Numbered from the stretch's first letter, positions 18,240-26,649 are shown. The stretch: 32,037 nt of DNA from Acidimicrobiales bacterium (GCA_030448245.1 JAUJNH010000001.1:318034-350070); one strand, 5' to 3'. A program made the numbers and translations. The notes: a model not told the origin generated them from the sequence alone.

Positions 18240-19006
18240 CGAAGCGTCGCCTCCGGGACCGGGTCTACCGTCCGATCGTGGCCCGGGCCATCACCAGCCC
18301 CACCGGGCTGGTCGCCGGGTCGGCCGCGGCCGCCGCCCTTCTCGCCGCCGGGGCCCCGGTGGGGGCTGCGGCAGCCACCGGACTGCTGGCCTGGGCGCTG
18401 CCCGTCGCACGCGCCGTGCTGAGCGGCGGGCCGTGGCGTCGGAAGCGGCCATCCCGAGCGGACCTCCCGAAGAGGTGGGCCAGCCATCTCGCCGACGCCG
18501 ATGAGGCTCTCGAGTGCTACCGCCGCTCGATCCGCCGCTGCGCCCCTGGACCGCTGCGGGACCGGCTGGACCTGCTGGAGGAGGACTTCGTCGAATCCGT
18601 CGAGCGCTGCGTCGACCTCGCCCGGTGGGGTGCCGAGGCGGAGGCGGCCCGCAAGGAGCTCGACCCGGCCAGGATCGAGCGCGCTGGGCGCCCGGCCGGC
18701 GAGCAGGCTCGCCACGTGGCCGCTGACCAGCGGGAGGTGATGGCCAGGCTCGACGCGGTCACCGACGAGGCCCACGCCCGGCTCGTGCTGATCAACGGCC
18801 GTCTGGACGAGGCCGTCGGCCGCGCTGTCGAGATGGCCGGGCAGGCGGGCCACGGATCGAGTGTCGACCGGGACCTGGGGTCCGGCGAGGTGGCCTCCAA
18901 GCTGCGGGCTCTACGGGCGGCGCTCGACGAGGTCGAAGGCCTCGACCCCGAGCACCGCAACCACAACCGGGGACGCCGGTCCAGGCGGGCCACCTCGACC
19001 GAGTGA
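18236..19006 (+). CDS. Membrane-anchored helical protein of unknown function
   Basis: A 256-residue protein coupled to the preceding gene by ATGA. Two adjacent hydrophobic Ala/Leu-rich segments lie at about residues 24-60, after a basic N-terminus. From about 85 to 240 the sequence is highly charged and predicted helical (LEEDFVESVERCVDL, EVMARLDAVTDEAHARL, KLRALRAALDEVEGL) and could form coiled coils. The tail is very basic (RGRRSRRA). No catalytic motif is seen. The layout of a secreted binding-protein-like gene followed by a membrane coiled-coil protein suggests a two-part envelope device. Confidence 0.65.
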   Translation: MTKRRLRDRVYRPIVARAITSPTGLVAGSAAAAALLAAGAPVGAAAATGLLAWALPVARAVLSGGPWRRKRPSRADLPKRWASHLADADEALECYRRSIRRCAPGPLRDRLDLLEEDFVESVERCVDLARWGAEAEAARKELDPARIERAGRPAGEQARHVAADQREVMARLDAVTDEAHARLVLINGRLDEAVGRAVEMAGQAGHGSSVDRDLGSGEVASKLRALRAALDEVEGLDPEHRNHNRGRRSRRATSTE

Positions 19007-19084
19007 CGATCGCCCGGCACGGCGAACAAGCCTCCCGATCGCCTGAACATCCGTCGCGGAGACCCGCGGTCAGGAGGGGTTCGG

Positions 19085-20953
19085 ATGACACGGAAGCACC
19101 GGTTGATCCTGGCCATGGCCATCATCACGGCCTCGGCCGCCATCGCCGCCGTCCCCGGCGCCCGGGCCAACGACAAGGCGCAGATCACGCCCGACATCAA
19201 CAAGCTGAGATACCGGGCCGTCGGCGAGTTCGGGCCGGGGAGCCGCTGCTCGCCCCGAACGACCTGGCCAAGCTACCCGGGCGCAACGCCCGACGGGAGG
19301 TTCAACCCCTCAGGCGTCTACCACCCCTATGACACGAACGTGTTCGAGGTCATGGCGCTCCCGTACCGAGCCGCTGGCGACCAGTTCTCCGACGATCCCG
19401 AGGGCAACGGCGGCAACCCCGCTCCACGGCTTCTGTGGCGGTGATCCCCGCTCCAACCGCGATCGTCCGGGCGATCTGGCGGCCGTGGCCCGAGAGTGCC
19501 CGAACCCCAGCTCGAGTACATGCCTACTACGAGAACACGATGCGGGACATCCTCGGCGACTTCGGCGTCACGTTCCACCGGTACCGGTTCGAGAACCCGG
19601 GCAGCTCGAACACCCAGTCGGGGGCGGCGTACAACCCGGCGGCCATCGTGCCTGGGGCCACCAACCCCGACGAGACGGTCATCATCGGCGCTCACTTCGA
19701 CCAGACGAACGACGGCCCGGCCAGCGCTTGGGACTCGCAGGAGGGCCACGCGCAGGTCATCCGGGTCGCCAAGCTGATGGCCGACTACTGGAGGGACACC
19801 GGCACCCGGCCGGCCGTCACCGTGAAGTTCATCCCGTGGGACGGCGAGGAGTCGGGCACGCTCGGCTCGGCCGACTACGCCGACAACAACATCGTGCCGG
19901 GCCAGGAGGCCAAGGTGCGCAGCTACTGGAACACCGACCCTGCGCCGGCGGCTACCCCGCCTTCCGGTTCGGGAACCCGCTCGACCGGGTCGACCTGGGC
20001 ATCCAGCTGGCGAACGGCACCCAAGCTCACCGTTCGAAATCCAGGCTCCGGCGAGAGCGACACGATGACCATCCCCATCACGGTGGTGCAGGGGGTCGAG
20101 GACCTGGTCGGGCCGCAGCTGACCGCGCCCGCGCAGGACCAGGACGGCACCTTCCCGCTCAGCTGGCCTACGGCCGGCCGGACGTCGGCACCTACTCGGT
20201 CGAGGAGGGCGAGGCCCCGACCGCCTCCTCACCTCCACCGCCGCCGCGCTGGCACCCGGTTGGACGGTCGAGGACCCTGACGAGCCCCGGATCCGACGCT
20301 GGCAGACGAGCGACTCGGGCACGAGCAAGGTGCGCGGGCACCTGTTCCACGGCGGTCCGCGGTCGTTCTGGACCGGCGTGGCCACCCAGGACCAGCAGCC
20401 GGCCGTGGGCCCCGGCCAGGGCACCTCCTCACTGACGAGCGCGGCCGTCGCACTGCCGGCCCGTAAGAACGTCGTGCTCTCGTACTGGTCAGACTTCGCC
20501 AACGACGCCATTGACTTCGCGAGGGTCGAGGTGGCCGTCGACGACGGAAGCGACCACCTGAGCTGGGACACCGTCGACTCGTTCGGCCGCAACAGCAAGG
20601 ACGAGTACACGCTGTCGTTCACCAAGACGCCGACCGAGTCGGGGCCCCGCTTCGAGCACCGGACCATCGACCTGTCGCGCTACGCGGGGCGCAGTGTCCG
20701 GCTGCGCTTCACCTACGCCCTCGGGGCACCCCAGTTCGCGAACGTGTGGCGGACCGGCTGGTACGTCGACGACATCTCTCTCGTCGCCACCGAGTTCCGC
20801 GAGATCGGGACCACCACCAAGACGCGCTTCGGCGTCACGGGGCGCCGGGCGGGCACCTACCTGTACCGGGTCCGGGCCGTGTTCCCCAACGGTGTCCGGA
20901 GTGGGCCGAGCAACGCCGAGCAGGTGCTCGTCACCCTGGGCAAGAACGGCTGA
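19085..20953 (+). pseudogene. Secreted M28 family zinc peptidase, many frameshifts
   Basis: Segments of one protein are spread over all three frames. The start is clean: ATG 19085 with an AGGAGGGG upstream and a signal peptide ending at about residue 28 (GARA-ND). The M28 aminopeptidase core follows: VIIGAHFDQ (metal-binding His and Asp), the bridging Asp in AWDSQEGHAQV, and PWDGEESGTLGSADYA (catalytic and metal Glu pair). A C-terminal beta-rich domain (from about 20255) with RYAGRSVRLRFTYALG and WYVDDISLVA resembles an immune-inhibitor-A/MAM-like domain. Frame changes fall near 19425, 19505, 19525, 19933, 20020, 20165 and 20250; most are single-base losses, usually at C runs. Protein similarity continues without gaps across them, so the cause is probably sequencing error, otherwise a recent pseudogene. 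Confidence 0.78.
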
Positions 20954-21059
20954 CGGGAAAGTTCCAAGAAGAGGGAAGCGTGTGGCCGGTCCGCTCGTCT
21001 GACCTGGTGGGTGCCGAGCTCGTCGGCAACCGAATGACCAAGTCTAGGAGCGGATAGAG

Positions 21060-21454
21060 ATGGGTCTGCGAATGAGTGCAGCGTCGCCGGTGCGCGGCCG
21101 TGCTTCAGGCGGAGTCGGCGTGGCCCTCGGCCTTGTGGTGGCCGCTGCGGGGCGGGCTGCGAGGCCAGCTTCGGAACCGAGAGGACGGTGGAGAAGGCCA
21201 AGGTGGAGCAGGAAGCAGCGACCCAGCTGGCGGCGCAGGCGAACCTGCCGAAGCCCGCGGTCACCTGCCCCGATGACCTCGTCGCCAAGGTCGGCGCGAC
21301 CCTCGAGTGCTACCTCGTCGGTCCCGGCGAGAGCGAGAAGGTCCCCGTGCACATCGAGGTGATGACCGTGACGGCCGACGGGACCGCCAACTTCAACATC
21401 AGCGTCGGCAAGGCCGCTCCTGGCCGCGCCACCCCGAAGAGCCCCAAGGGGTGA
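21060..21454 (+). pseudogene. DUF4333-type secreted small lipoprotein, one frameshift in the signal peptide
   Basis: The ATG at 21060 follows an AGGAG by nine bases and opens a signal-peptide-like frame ending in VALGLVVAAAG. Near 21153 one base is missing; in the next frame the sequence goes on with GCEASFGTERTVEKAKV, so the intact protein would have a lipobox Cys followed by the DUF4333 domain: CPDDLVAKVGATLECYLVG with its two cysteines, then a beta strand ending in TANFNISVGK. The restored length is about 131 residues. DUF4333 proteins are small actinobacterial exported proteins of unknown role. It stands alone; a hairpin follows its stop. Confidence 0.72.
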
Positions 21455-21481
21455 TGCCCGTCCTCCGCCACCGCTCCGGTA

Positions 21482-21524
21482 CCCGGGTCGAGCGTCGAGC
21501 ACCTGCCACGTGAGCTCGACCGGG
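21482..21524. terminator. Hairpin between convergent genes (possible bidirectional terminator)
   Basis: GGTCGAGC (21486-21493) pairs with GCTCGACC (21514-21521); after a one-base bulge CCC (21482-21484) pairs with GGG (21522-21524). The loop is 20 nt. It lies 28 bp after the DUF4333 stop and 24 bp after the recombinase stop on the other strand. Confidence 0.45.
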
Positions 21525-21547
21525 CGTGGGTCGGGATCGAGGCCCGC

Positions 21548-22543
21548 CTAGGTCGTGCGGAGGTGGTGACGGAGGGCGATCTGGCTGGGGTGGCCCTTGA
21601 TCACGTCGCGCAGGCCTTCGGCCGTGGCGTCGAGGTATCGGCGGGTGGTGTCCAGGGAGGCGTGGCCGAGGAGGGCTTGGAGCTCGACGACGTCGGCGCC
21701 GGCCTGGAGGGCGTCGGTGGCGAAGGTGTGACGGAGGGCGTGCACCATGGCGCCCGGGGGGATGCGGGAGCGGATGCCGGCGCGGGTGTAGAGGCGCTCG
21801 ACGAGATAGCTGATCTGGTGGGCGGCGAGCCGGCGTCCTCGGGTGTCGACGAGCAGGGGAGTGGCCGGGTGGTCGAGGTCGTGGTCGGGGAACCGGGCCG
21901 CCCGGCTGGTGTGGTAGGCGGCGAGGACCTGCTCGAGGGCGGGGTCGACGGGGATGGTGCGGGCCTTGTCGCCCTTGCCGATGACCTCGAGGCGTCGGGC
22001 GCCGGTCGGCCCGGTGACGGAGGCCATGCCCAGCGTGACGGCTTCACCTTCCCGGATGCCGGAGACGAGGAACAGCGCGACCAGAGCGAGGTCTCGCTCG
22101 GGCCAGGGTCGACGGGCTGCCGGGTCGATGGTGGCGGCGGTGGCGAGGAGGCGGGACGCGGCGTCGTCGGCCTTGATGGCCTTCGGGGCCGAGCGGGCCA
22201 GGCGGGGCTTGGGGACCGCCGCCATGGGGTTGCCGTCGAGGAGGTCCTCGGCGACGAGGAAGTCGAACAGCGACGACCACGCCGAATGCGCTCGAAGCAC
22301 CGAGGCGGCGGCGTGATCCGCCGCCCAGGAGGCGAACCCGGCCCGCAGAGCCGGCTTGGTCAGGTCCTCGATACGCAGCGCGTCGGCCCCCTCGGTGTCG
22401 ATCCGCCGGGCCACGCCCTCCACGTCAGACCGGTAGGCGGCAAGCGTGCGCGCCGATGGCTTGGTCGCTCCGAGCTGGAAGAGCCAGGCGTCGATCACCC
22501 GGGGGAGCGGAGCCTCAGGCGAAAGCCTCTGCGCCCGAGCCAC
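21548..22543 (-). CDS. Tyrosine recombinase (XerC/D-like integrase)
   Basis: A 331-residue site-specific recombinase. The N-terminal SAM-like core-binding domain (about 12-110) is followed by a complete catalytic domain: Arg164 (SGIREGEA), Lys190 (IGKGDKAR), His268 and Arg271 (HALRHTFA), His294 (LLGHASL) and the nucleophile Tyr303. Length and motif spacing match XerC/XerD or a small integron-like or island integrase. The start is a GTG at 22543 preceded by TAGGCT six bases upstream. No tRNA gene and no obvious direct-repeat att pair is seen beside it, and the rest of the window looks accessory to its right, so it may be an island recombinase, but a housekeeping Xer protein cannot be excluded. 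Confidence 0.88.
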   Translation of the reverse strand: MARAQRLSPEAPLPRVIDAWLFQLGATKPSARTLAAYRSDVEGVARRIDTEGADALRIEDLTKPALRAGFASWAADHAAASVLRAHSAWSSLFDFLVAEDLLDGNPMAAVPKPRLARSAPKAIKADDAASRLLATAATIDPAARRPWPERDLALVALFLVSGIREGEAVTLGMASVTGPTGARRLEVIGKGDKARTIPVDPALEQVLAAYHTSRAARFPDHDLDHPATPLLVDTRGRRLAAHQISYLVERLYTRAGIRSRIPPGAMVHALRHTFATDALQAGADVVELQALLGHASLDTTRRYLDATAEGLRDVIKGHPSQIALRHHLRTT

Positions 22544-22549
22544 GCAGAC

Positions 22550-22555
22550 AGCCTA
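22550..22555 (-). promoter_or_regulatory. -10 element of a leaderless promoter for the recombinase
   Basis: Read on the minus strand this is TAGGCT, six bases before the GTG at 22543. Just upstream lies CACG-ttat-CGTG (about 22568-22579), a small inverted repeat that could be a repressor site. Confidence 0.42.
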
Positions 22556-22739
22556 GCCAGTAATCCACGTTATCGTGAGTCAGGCCGACTGAGGTGGACT
22601 TGCAGGCGGGCTGGGGCGTCATGGTCAGCGGCCGACGAACTGCGCTGGGCTCCTCGTCGTTCTCCAGGTCCGGAGCCGGGGTCGACATCCTTGCGAACAA
22701 GACTCCGAAGGTTGACCGTAAGCGATCCGACGGAGGTGT

Positions 22740-23312
22740 CTACCGGTGGGGCCACCCGATCCGGGCGAGCGCCCTCTCAGGTTCCACATCGTCCGCCTCC
22801 TCGGGAGCCCCAGGGGATCGGCCGGCGGCCTCGGGTTCGTCGCGGACCATGTGCCCGCCCCGCAGCGCTCCGGCGACGATCACCATGCCCGCCGCCACCA
22901 GGATGACGTCCTTGAGCACGTACTGGCCCTCGAGCGTCGGGGCGTAGAGCGGGCCGCTGAAGAGACGCCCCGGCAACAGTGGCAGCGGCGCGAGCACACC
23001 GAGGAGCTCCACGGCGAGCAGCCAGAGGGCCAGGCGCATCCACCGGTTCGCCAGCAGACAGACCCCGATGAAGCACTCCAGGGACGCCGTGCCGACCACC
23101 CCGATCCTCCACGGAACCAGACCGAACGACAACCGATCGATCGTCTTGATCGCCAGGTCCTCGGCAGGGCTGAGACCGGGGAAGAACTTGAGGACACCGA
23201 AGGCCAAGAACACCGCTCCGACCGAAACCCGCAGCGCCGGAACGCTGTAGCGCACCAGCAGGCCGTGCACCCTCTCCTCCGCCGAGAAGTATCCATCGCC
23301 AAGCAGGCTCAT
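22740..23312 (-). CDS. DoxX-like membrane protein
   Basis: A 190-residue protein with four transmembrane helices. Helix 1 (VPALRVSVGAVFLAFGVLKFFPG) and the APTLEGQYVLKDVILVAAG segment are typical of the DoxX/DUF417-like group, some members of which take part in redox or thiosulfate:quinone reactions or membrane stress responses. The C-terminal 45 residues are polar and acidic. The ATG at 23312 is preferred over the GTG two codons earlier, because an AAGGAG lies 5 nt before it. It is a single gene. The 184-bp gap to the recombinase shows no gene. Confidence 0.72.
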   Translation of the reverse strand: MSLLGDGYFSAEERVHGLLVRYSVPALRVSVGAVFLAFGVLKFFPGLSPAEDLAIKTIDRLSFGLVPWRIGVVGTASLECFIGVCLLANRWMRLALWLLAVELLGVLAPLPLLPGRLFSGPLYAPTLEGQYVLKDVILVAAGMVIVAGALRGGHMVRDEPEAAGRSPGAPEEADDVEPERALARIGWPHR

Positions 23313-23597
23313 CGTCACTCCTTGGGCACGGCCGTCCGCCTACTTCGTAGCCGGCTCCCGGACCGGATCACCCCGACCGTCGACACATCGGCCCGACAGC
23401 GACGCCGGCCCCACGGGCGGACGACCCTGGAAGCATTCGCCTGAGGCCGCGTCAGACGGGTGTCCCCCTGCCAAGGGTACGCCTGCTGCACGAGCCGCCC
23501 GGCTCCGCTCAGGGGCAGGGGGCTGTGACGCACTGGATGGGGCGCTGAGCTGGATGGAGTAGCCGGCTCGGGCGCAGGCGCCGGAGGCGACCGGTCT

Positions 23598-23888
23598 GGC
23601 CGCCAGTGGTTCACCCTCGACCTCGACCCCGCACAGGAGGAGGCCGATGTCGAGATGCAGCTGTCGGCCCGGGTCGAGAGCCAGCCCGAGCTGGTCAGGG
23701 CCCGTCCCATTCTCAAAGACATGCTGCTGTCCTTTGCCGCCGCCGGCCGGAAGCTGGGGCCATTTTCGGTCCTGAGAGGGGTCAGACCGGGCCAGGCTGA
23801 GCAGGGTCACCCTCCAACCGTGGGGGGACAGCCGTCGATGTGCCGTGACCACGACACCCACATCGTCGTAATAATGTGTGTTATCTAG
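23598..23888 (+). CDS. Short unknown coding remnant or small protein
   Basis: From about 23598 to 23765 the frame looks coding: third positions are G/C and the residues (QWFTLDLDPAQEEADVEMQL, then LVRARPILKDMLLSF) read like a compact helical protein. The frame stays open to the stop at 23886-23888, but the last 40 residues look random. A strong AGGAGGAGG at 23635-23643 precedes an in-frame ATG at 23655, which would give a 77-residue protein; coding-like sequence begins upstream of that ATG, so it could also be a remnant of a larger gene. No family recognised. Confidence 0.3.
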   Translation, partial: GRQWFTLDLDPAQEEADVEMQLSARVESQPELVRARPILKDMLLSFAAAGRKLGPFSVLRGVRPGQAEQGHPPTVGGQPSMCRDHDTHIVVIMCVI

Positions 23889-23891
23889 TCT
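23851..23891 (+). promoter_or_regulatory. AT-rich promoter/operator region before the ADP-ribosylglycohydrolase
   Basis: TAGTCT (23886-23891) or the overlapping TATCTA (23882-23887) can serve as -10. Upstream are two nested inverted repeats: ACGAC/GTCGT (23851-23855, 23865-23869) and CACAT/ATGTG (23859-23863, 23874-23878). The position fits a binding site for a regulator, possibly the tandem-HTH protein encoded downstream; this link is only inferred. Confidence 0.35.
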
Positions 23892-23917
23892 GAGGCTTCT
23901 GAGGAGTCGGTGGACCC

Positions 23918-24844
23918 TTGACCGCAGTGGTGTGCAGTGCAGCTCGGGTGTCACTCGGCCACGCCGCCGGCGACGCCCTCGGTGCCACCACCGAGTTCCT
24001 CCCTCGCGTCGAGGTCCGGCGCCGCTGGCCCGACGGGCACCGCGACATCACCGGCGGCGGTGTCTTCGGTGGCGGGCCGGGCAGGGCACAGACGACACCG
24101 ACCTGACCTGGGCCGTCATCGGCGCCTACCTCGACGACGAAGGGTTCACCCTCGAGGCGGCCGCCGACCGCATGCTGGCCTGGTACCAAGCCGGGCCCCG
24201 AGACGTCGGCGGCACCACCGCCGCCGCCCTAATCCGCCTACGAGGCCACCCGGGACCCTCGCACCTCCGGTACCGCCGTCGCCGACCGGGCCATGGCCGC
24301 CGGGAACGGGTCGCTCATGCGGGCGCTGGCCACCGGCCTCATCCGCACCGATCCCGCCCAACGGGCCGCTGAGGCCTGTGCGCTGTCGGCGGTCACCCAC
24401 GCCGACCGACGCTGCGTCGAAGCCTGTGTCGCCTACTGCGACCTCGTCGCCCACCTCCTCGACGACGTCGAGCCGCTCGACGCGGTGACCGACGTCATCG
24501 ACCACAGCCCCGTCGGCATCGACGTCCGCCAAGCCCTCGCCAACGCCGCCGAGGCCAACCTCCCGGCCGAGAAGCTCGACACCTCCGGCTACGTCCTTGC
24601 CACCCTCCAAGTCGCCACCTGGGCCATGTGCCGGCCCGGCACGCTCGAGGACGTCCTCATCGAGATCGTCAACCTCGGCGGCGACGCCGACACCACCGGC
24701 GCCGTCGCCGGCGGCCTCCTCGGCGCCCGCCACGGCAGTGAGACCGTACCCACCCGGTGGGTCGACCGGCTCGAGTACCAGGAACGGATCCTCGCCGCCG
24801 TGGCGCCGCTGGTCGCCATGCACGACGAACGGGACCGGCCGTGA
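23918..24844 (+). pseudogene. ADP-ribosylglycohydrolase (DraG/ARH family), two frameshifts
   Basis: The protein removes ADP-ribose from modified proteins or nucleic acids using two Mg ions. All family boxes are present but in alternating frames: GDALGATTEF near the start, GTDDTDLTWAV (metal-binding TDDT) after a one-base loss near 24080, then GNGSLMRALATGL and GGDADTTGAVAGGLLGARHG after a second shift near 24240. Restored length is about 309 residues, normal for DraG-like enzymes. The start is uncertain: a TTG at 23918 with GAGGAG upstream, or GTG at 23927 or 23930. The shifts fall at places where inserting one or two bases restores the family sequence exactly, so sequencing error is likely. 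Its stop overlaps the small membrane ORF as GTGA. Confidence 0.8.
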
Positions 24845-24948
24845 TCCGCCTCACCGTCACCCTCTGCCGTTTCGTCGCCTGTACCGCAGCGCTCCTCGTT
24901 CTCGTCGCCGTCCTTGGCTCTGCAGCCGGTCATGTTCTCGCCCGCTGA
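24841..24948 (+). CDS. 35-residue single-pass membrane peptide coupled to the ADP-ribosylglycohydrolase
   Basis: A GTG overlaps the preceding stop (GTGA 24841-24844). The 35 residues consist of a short basic start, one hydrophobic helix (FVACTAALLVLVAVLGSAAG) and a short end HVLAR. The size and shape are those of a small membrane peptide, such as a holin-like toxin or a membrane anchor for a partner. No homologue is recognised. A chance ORF is possible, but the overlap and clean hydrophobic segment argue for translation. Confidence 0.4.
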   Translation: MIRLTVTLCRFVACTAALLVLVAVLGSAAGHVLAR

Positions 24949-24978
24949 GCGCACCACCACCCGCTCGCGGCTCACCCC

Positions 24979-24984
24979 TAGCGT
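24979..24984 (+). promoter_or_regulatory. Possible -10 element before the XRE gene
   Basis: TAGCGT fits TANNNT and lies 15 nt before the ATG at 25000, so the regulator and metallopeptidase could have their own start of transcription with almost no leader. No -35 is obvious. Confidence 0.3.
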
Positions 24985-24999
24985 GGGCCCGATGGCCGG

Positions 25000-25425
25000 A
25001 TGGAGGGCATCAGGTCGTTCAGCGGCACCGCTCTCCGCCAGGCCCGCGTCGCGCGTGGTCTCTCCCACGACGCCCTCGCCCGCCTCACCGGCCGCACCCG
25101 GGGCCACCTCATCGACTGGGAACAGGGCCGATACCGGCCATCGCCGGCCCTGCTCCTCGTCCTGGCCGAAGCCCTCGACCTCGATCCCCTCGAGCTCCTT
25201 GATGTCACCGAGGACACCGCCACCCTCCCTGACCTGCGGGGACGGGCCGGTCTGGCCACCGTCGACGTCGCCGAACACCTCGGCGTGCACCCGACCACCT
25301 ACCGCCGCCTCGAGCGAGGCCGAGCGCCCCTCTCCCAGGACACCGCCGCCACCCTCGCCGCCCTGTTCGACACCACCCCCGACCGCATCGCCGAGGCGTA
25401 CGCCCGGGCCCGGGGCGATCAGTGA
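25000..25425 (+). CDS. XRE-family regulator with two tandem HTH domains
   Basis: A 141-residue DNA-binding protein. The first Cro/C1-type helix-turn-helix spans about 8-65 (ALRQARVARGLSHDALARLTG, then WEQGRYRPSPALLLVLAEAL). A second, similar unit spans about 80-138 (GLATVDVAEHLGVHPTTYRRLERG, then TAATLAALF). Tandem XRE units in one chain allow binding of two half sites without a dimer. The start ATG at 25000 begins just before the first domain. Its stop overlaps the HExxH protein by GTGA, the common pairing of an XRE repressor with an ImmA/IrrE-type peptidase that cleaves or inactivates it. Confidence 0.85.
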   Translation: MEGIRSFSGTALRQARVARGLSHDALARLTGRTRGHLIDWEQGRYRPSPALLLVLAEALDLDPLELLDVTEDTATLPDLRGRAGLATVDVAEHLGVHPTTYRRLERGRAPLSQDTAATLAALFDTTPDRIAEAYARARGDQ

Positions 25426-25865
25426 CGACGCAGCGGCAGCCGACCATCACCGAGATCCGCCACGGAAGCCTCCGCCACCACCTCGGCGACGCCGAGGCCG
25501 GCCTGATGGCCACCGACACCTGGGTCGTCGACCGGATCCACCACTACGCCGCCATCGCCGGCATCGCCCCCGTCGAGGTTTTCACCGACCCAGCCAGCTA
25601 CGCGGCCCGCACCGGCCGGCGCATCTCCCCGCACTGCTGGGGCCAAGCAGACTGGGCCGCCGGGAGGCGCCTCGTCTATGTCGACCCGGGCAGATGCCGC
25701 ACCCGGGCCGCGGCCGAGCTCGTCGCCGCCCACGAGATCGGCCACCTCCGCTGGCCCGCAGTCCGCCACAGCAGCAGGTTCTTCCACCACGTCCAGGCCC
25801 TTCTTGACAGCGGCCAGGCGCGCCTCTGTGTGACAGCGCGCCTGTTGGTGCCGGAGTCACGGTGA
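25422..25865 (+). CDS. ImmA/IrrE-type HExxH metallopeptidase-like protein
   Basis: A 147-residue protein with the zinc-binding helix VAAHEIGHLRW (His104, Glu105, His108). Size and the single HExxH at about two thirds of the length fit the ImmA/IrrE (DUF955) group, whose members relieve repression by cutting or releasing an XRE partner. The N-terminal half has a HHYAAIAGIAPVEVF segment and a YVDPG strand before the motif. The GTG start overlaps the stop of the XRE gene. An expected third zinc ligand downstream is not certain (Glu/His in RHSSRFFHH). A secondary GTGA overlap leads into a 39-codon ORF. Confidence 0.75.
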   Translation: MTTQRQPTITEIRHGSLRHHLGDAEAGLMATDTWVVDRIHHYAAIAGIAPVEVFTDPASYAARTGRRISPHCWGQADWAAGRRLVYVDPGRCRTRAAAELVAAHEIGHLRWPAVRHSSRFFHHVQALLDSGQARLCVTARLLVPESR

Positions 25866-25981
25866 CCCTCGCCCATGCTGGCTCTCCGCCGGTCAGGCCC
25901 TACGCCTCGGCGCCGCTGCCGTGGGTGTCCGACGGCGGCGGCCGTACTGCTGAGGGCCCCGCCACACTCCCACTCCTGTGA
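25862..25981 (+). CDS. Possible 39-residue peptide coupled to the ImmA/IrrE-like gene
   Basis: A GTG overlapping the stop of the metallopeptidase gene opens a 39-codon frame, rich in Pro, Gly and Ala, with no membrane helix or motif. Support is only the 4-nt overlap, which recurs at each junction of this operon except the one before the XRE gene. From its end to 26235 nothing coding is seen. Confidence 0.22.
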   Translation: MTLAHAGSPPVRPYASAPLPWVSDGGGRTAEGPATLPLL

Positions 25982-26235
25982 CCCCCGGCGGGCGGCCACC
26001 TCCAGACCCACTTGGCTGGTCACTTGACCGGCCCGCCAGTAGCCGTACACGCACCGGGTCCGCCCCTAGGACGGGTCGTTGATGTCCGTTGGATCACGCC
26101 GTCGATGACGCGGTCGCCGACGTCAGCGTGGGTCGCGGATGAGGCTGCCTTGAACAGCGTGCATCGGTGGTGGGCACGTCGCTCGCCAGCGCTACTCCGT
26201 GCGGAAGCCTGGGACAACCGATGACAGAGCCAGTG

Positions 26236-26640
26236 CTAGCTGAGGGCGAAGGCGACGAGGTCGGCCATCGTGAAGCGACCGTCGCCGTCCGTATCGGGGA
26301 TCGTCGGGGTCCACGTGGGGTCGACGTTGGCGAAGCTGTGCACGTCGCCGCGCAACAGCCCGAGCAGGACCTCGGCGACGATGCGCCCGCCGACCGGCCC
26401 CAGGCTGGTGCCGCCGGCCACCAGTTCCGCCTCCTTGAGGAGGTAGAACCACAGCGGGGTCGGCTCGGGGGCGCCGAGGTCGCCGGCGCCGAGGACCGGG
26501 TCGGTCTTGAGGAGGCGGGCCACGTCTTGGCCGGAGGGCAGCTGCAGGGCCTGTCCTCGCTGGAGGTTCCGGACTGCCAGCGCCGCCCCGGTCCGGGCAG
26601 GTCGCTCTCCGGGAGCGCCTGACGCACCGAGGACACAGCG
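26236..26640 (-). pseudogene. C-terminal fragment of an animal-type heme peroxidase with dockerin-like tail
   Basis: On the minus strand, sequence typical of the end of bacterial animal-heme-peroxidase-family proteins is seen: LAVRNLQRGQALQLPSGQ, then PLWFYLLKEAELVAGGTSLG, GPVGGRIVAEVLLGLL and a final DTDGDGRFTMADLVAFA, the last resembling a dockerin or EF-hand loop. Everything N-terminal, including the haem-binding distal and proximal histidines, is missing: upstream the sequence runs into the lipid kinase stop at 26650. One further frame change lies at about 26595. It is a truncated gene. Confidence 0.72.
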
Positions 26641-26649
26641 CGGTGTTGG

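Larger units (their letters stand above)
23313..23917. other. Gene-poor stretch with one coding-like remnant
   Basis: Apart from the short coding-like piece listed at 23598-23888, this 600-bp stretch contains no frame with family features on either strand. The minus-strand frame over most of it mirrors that piece. The right end (from about 23845) is distinctly AT-richer and looks like a promoter region for the ADP-ribosylglycohydrolase. Confidence 0.5.

Noticed and set aside
22568..22579. CACG-ttat-CGTG as a recombination core site
   Set aside because: Too short and single; it is only noted as a possible operator upstream of the recombinase.
21548..22739. tRNA gene or att direct repeats next to the recombinase
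   Set aside because: No cloverleaf or CCA-ended arm and no clear repeat pair was found by eye on either side.
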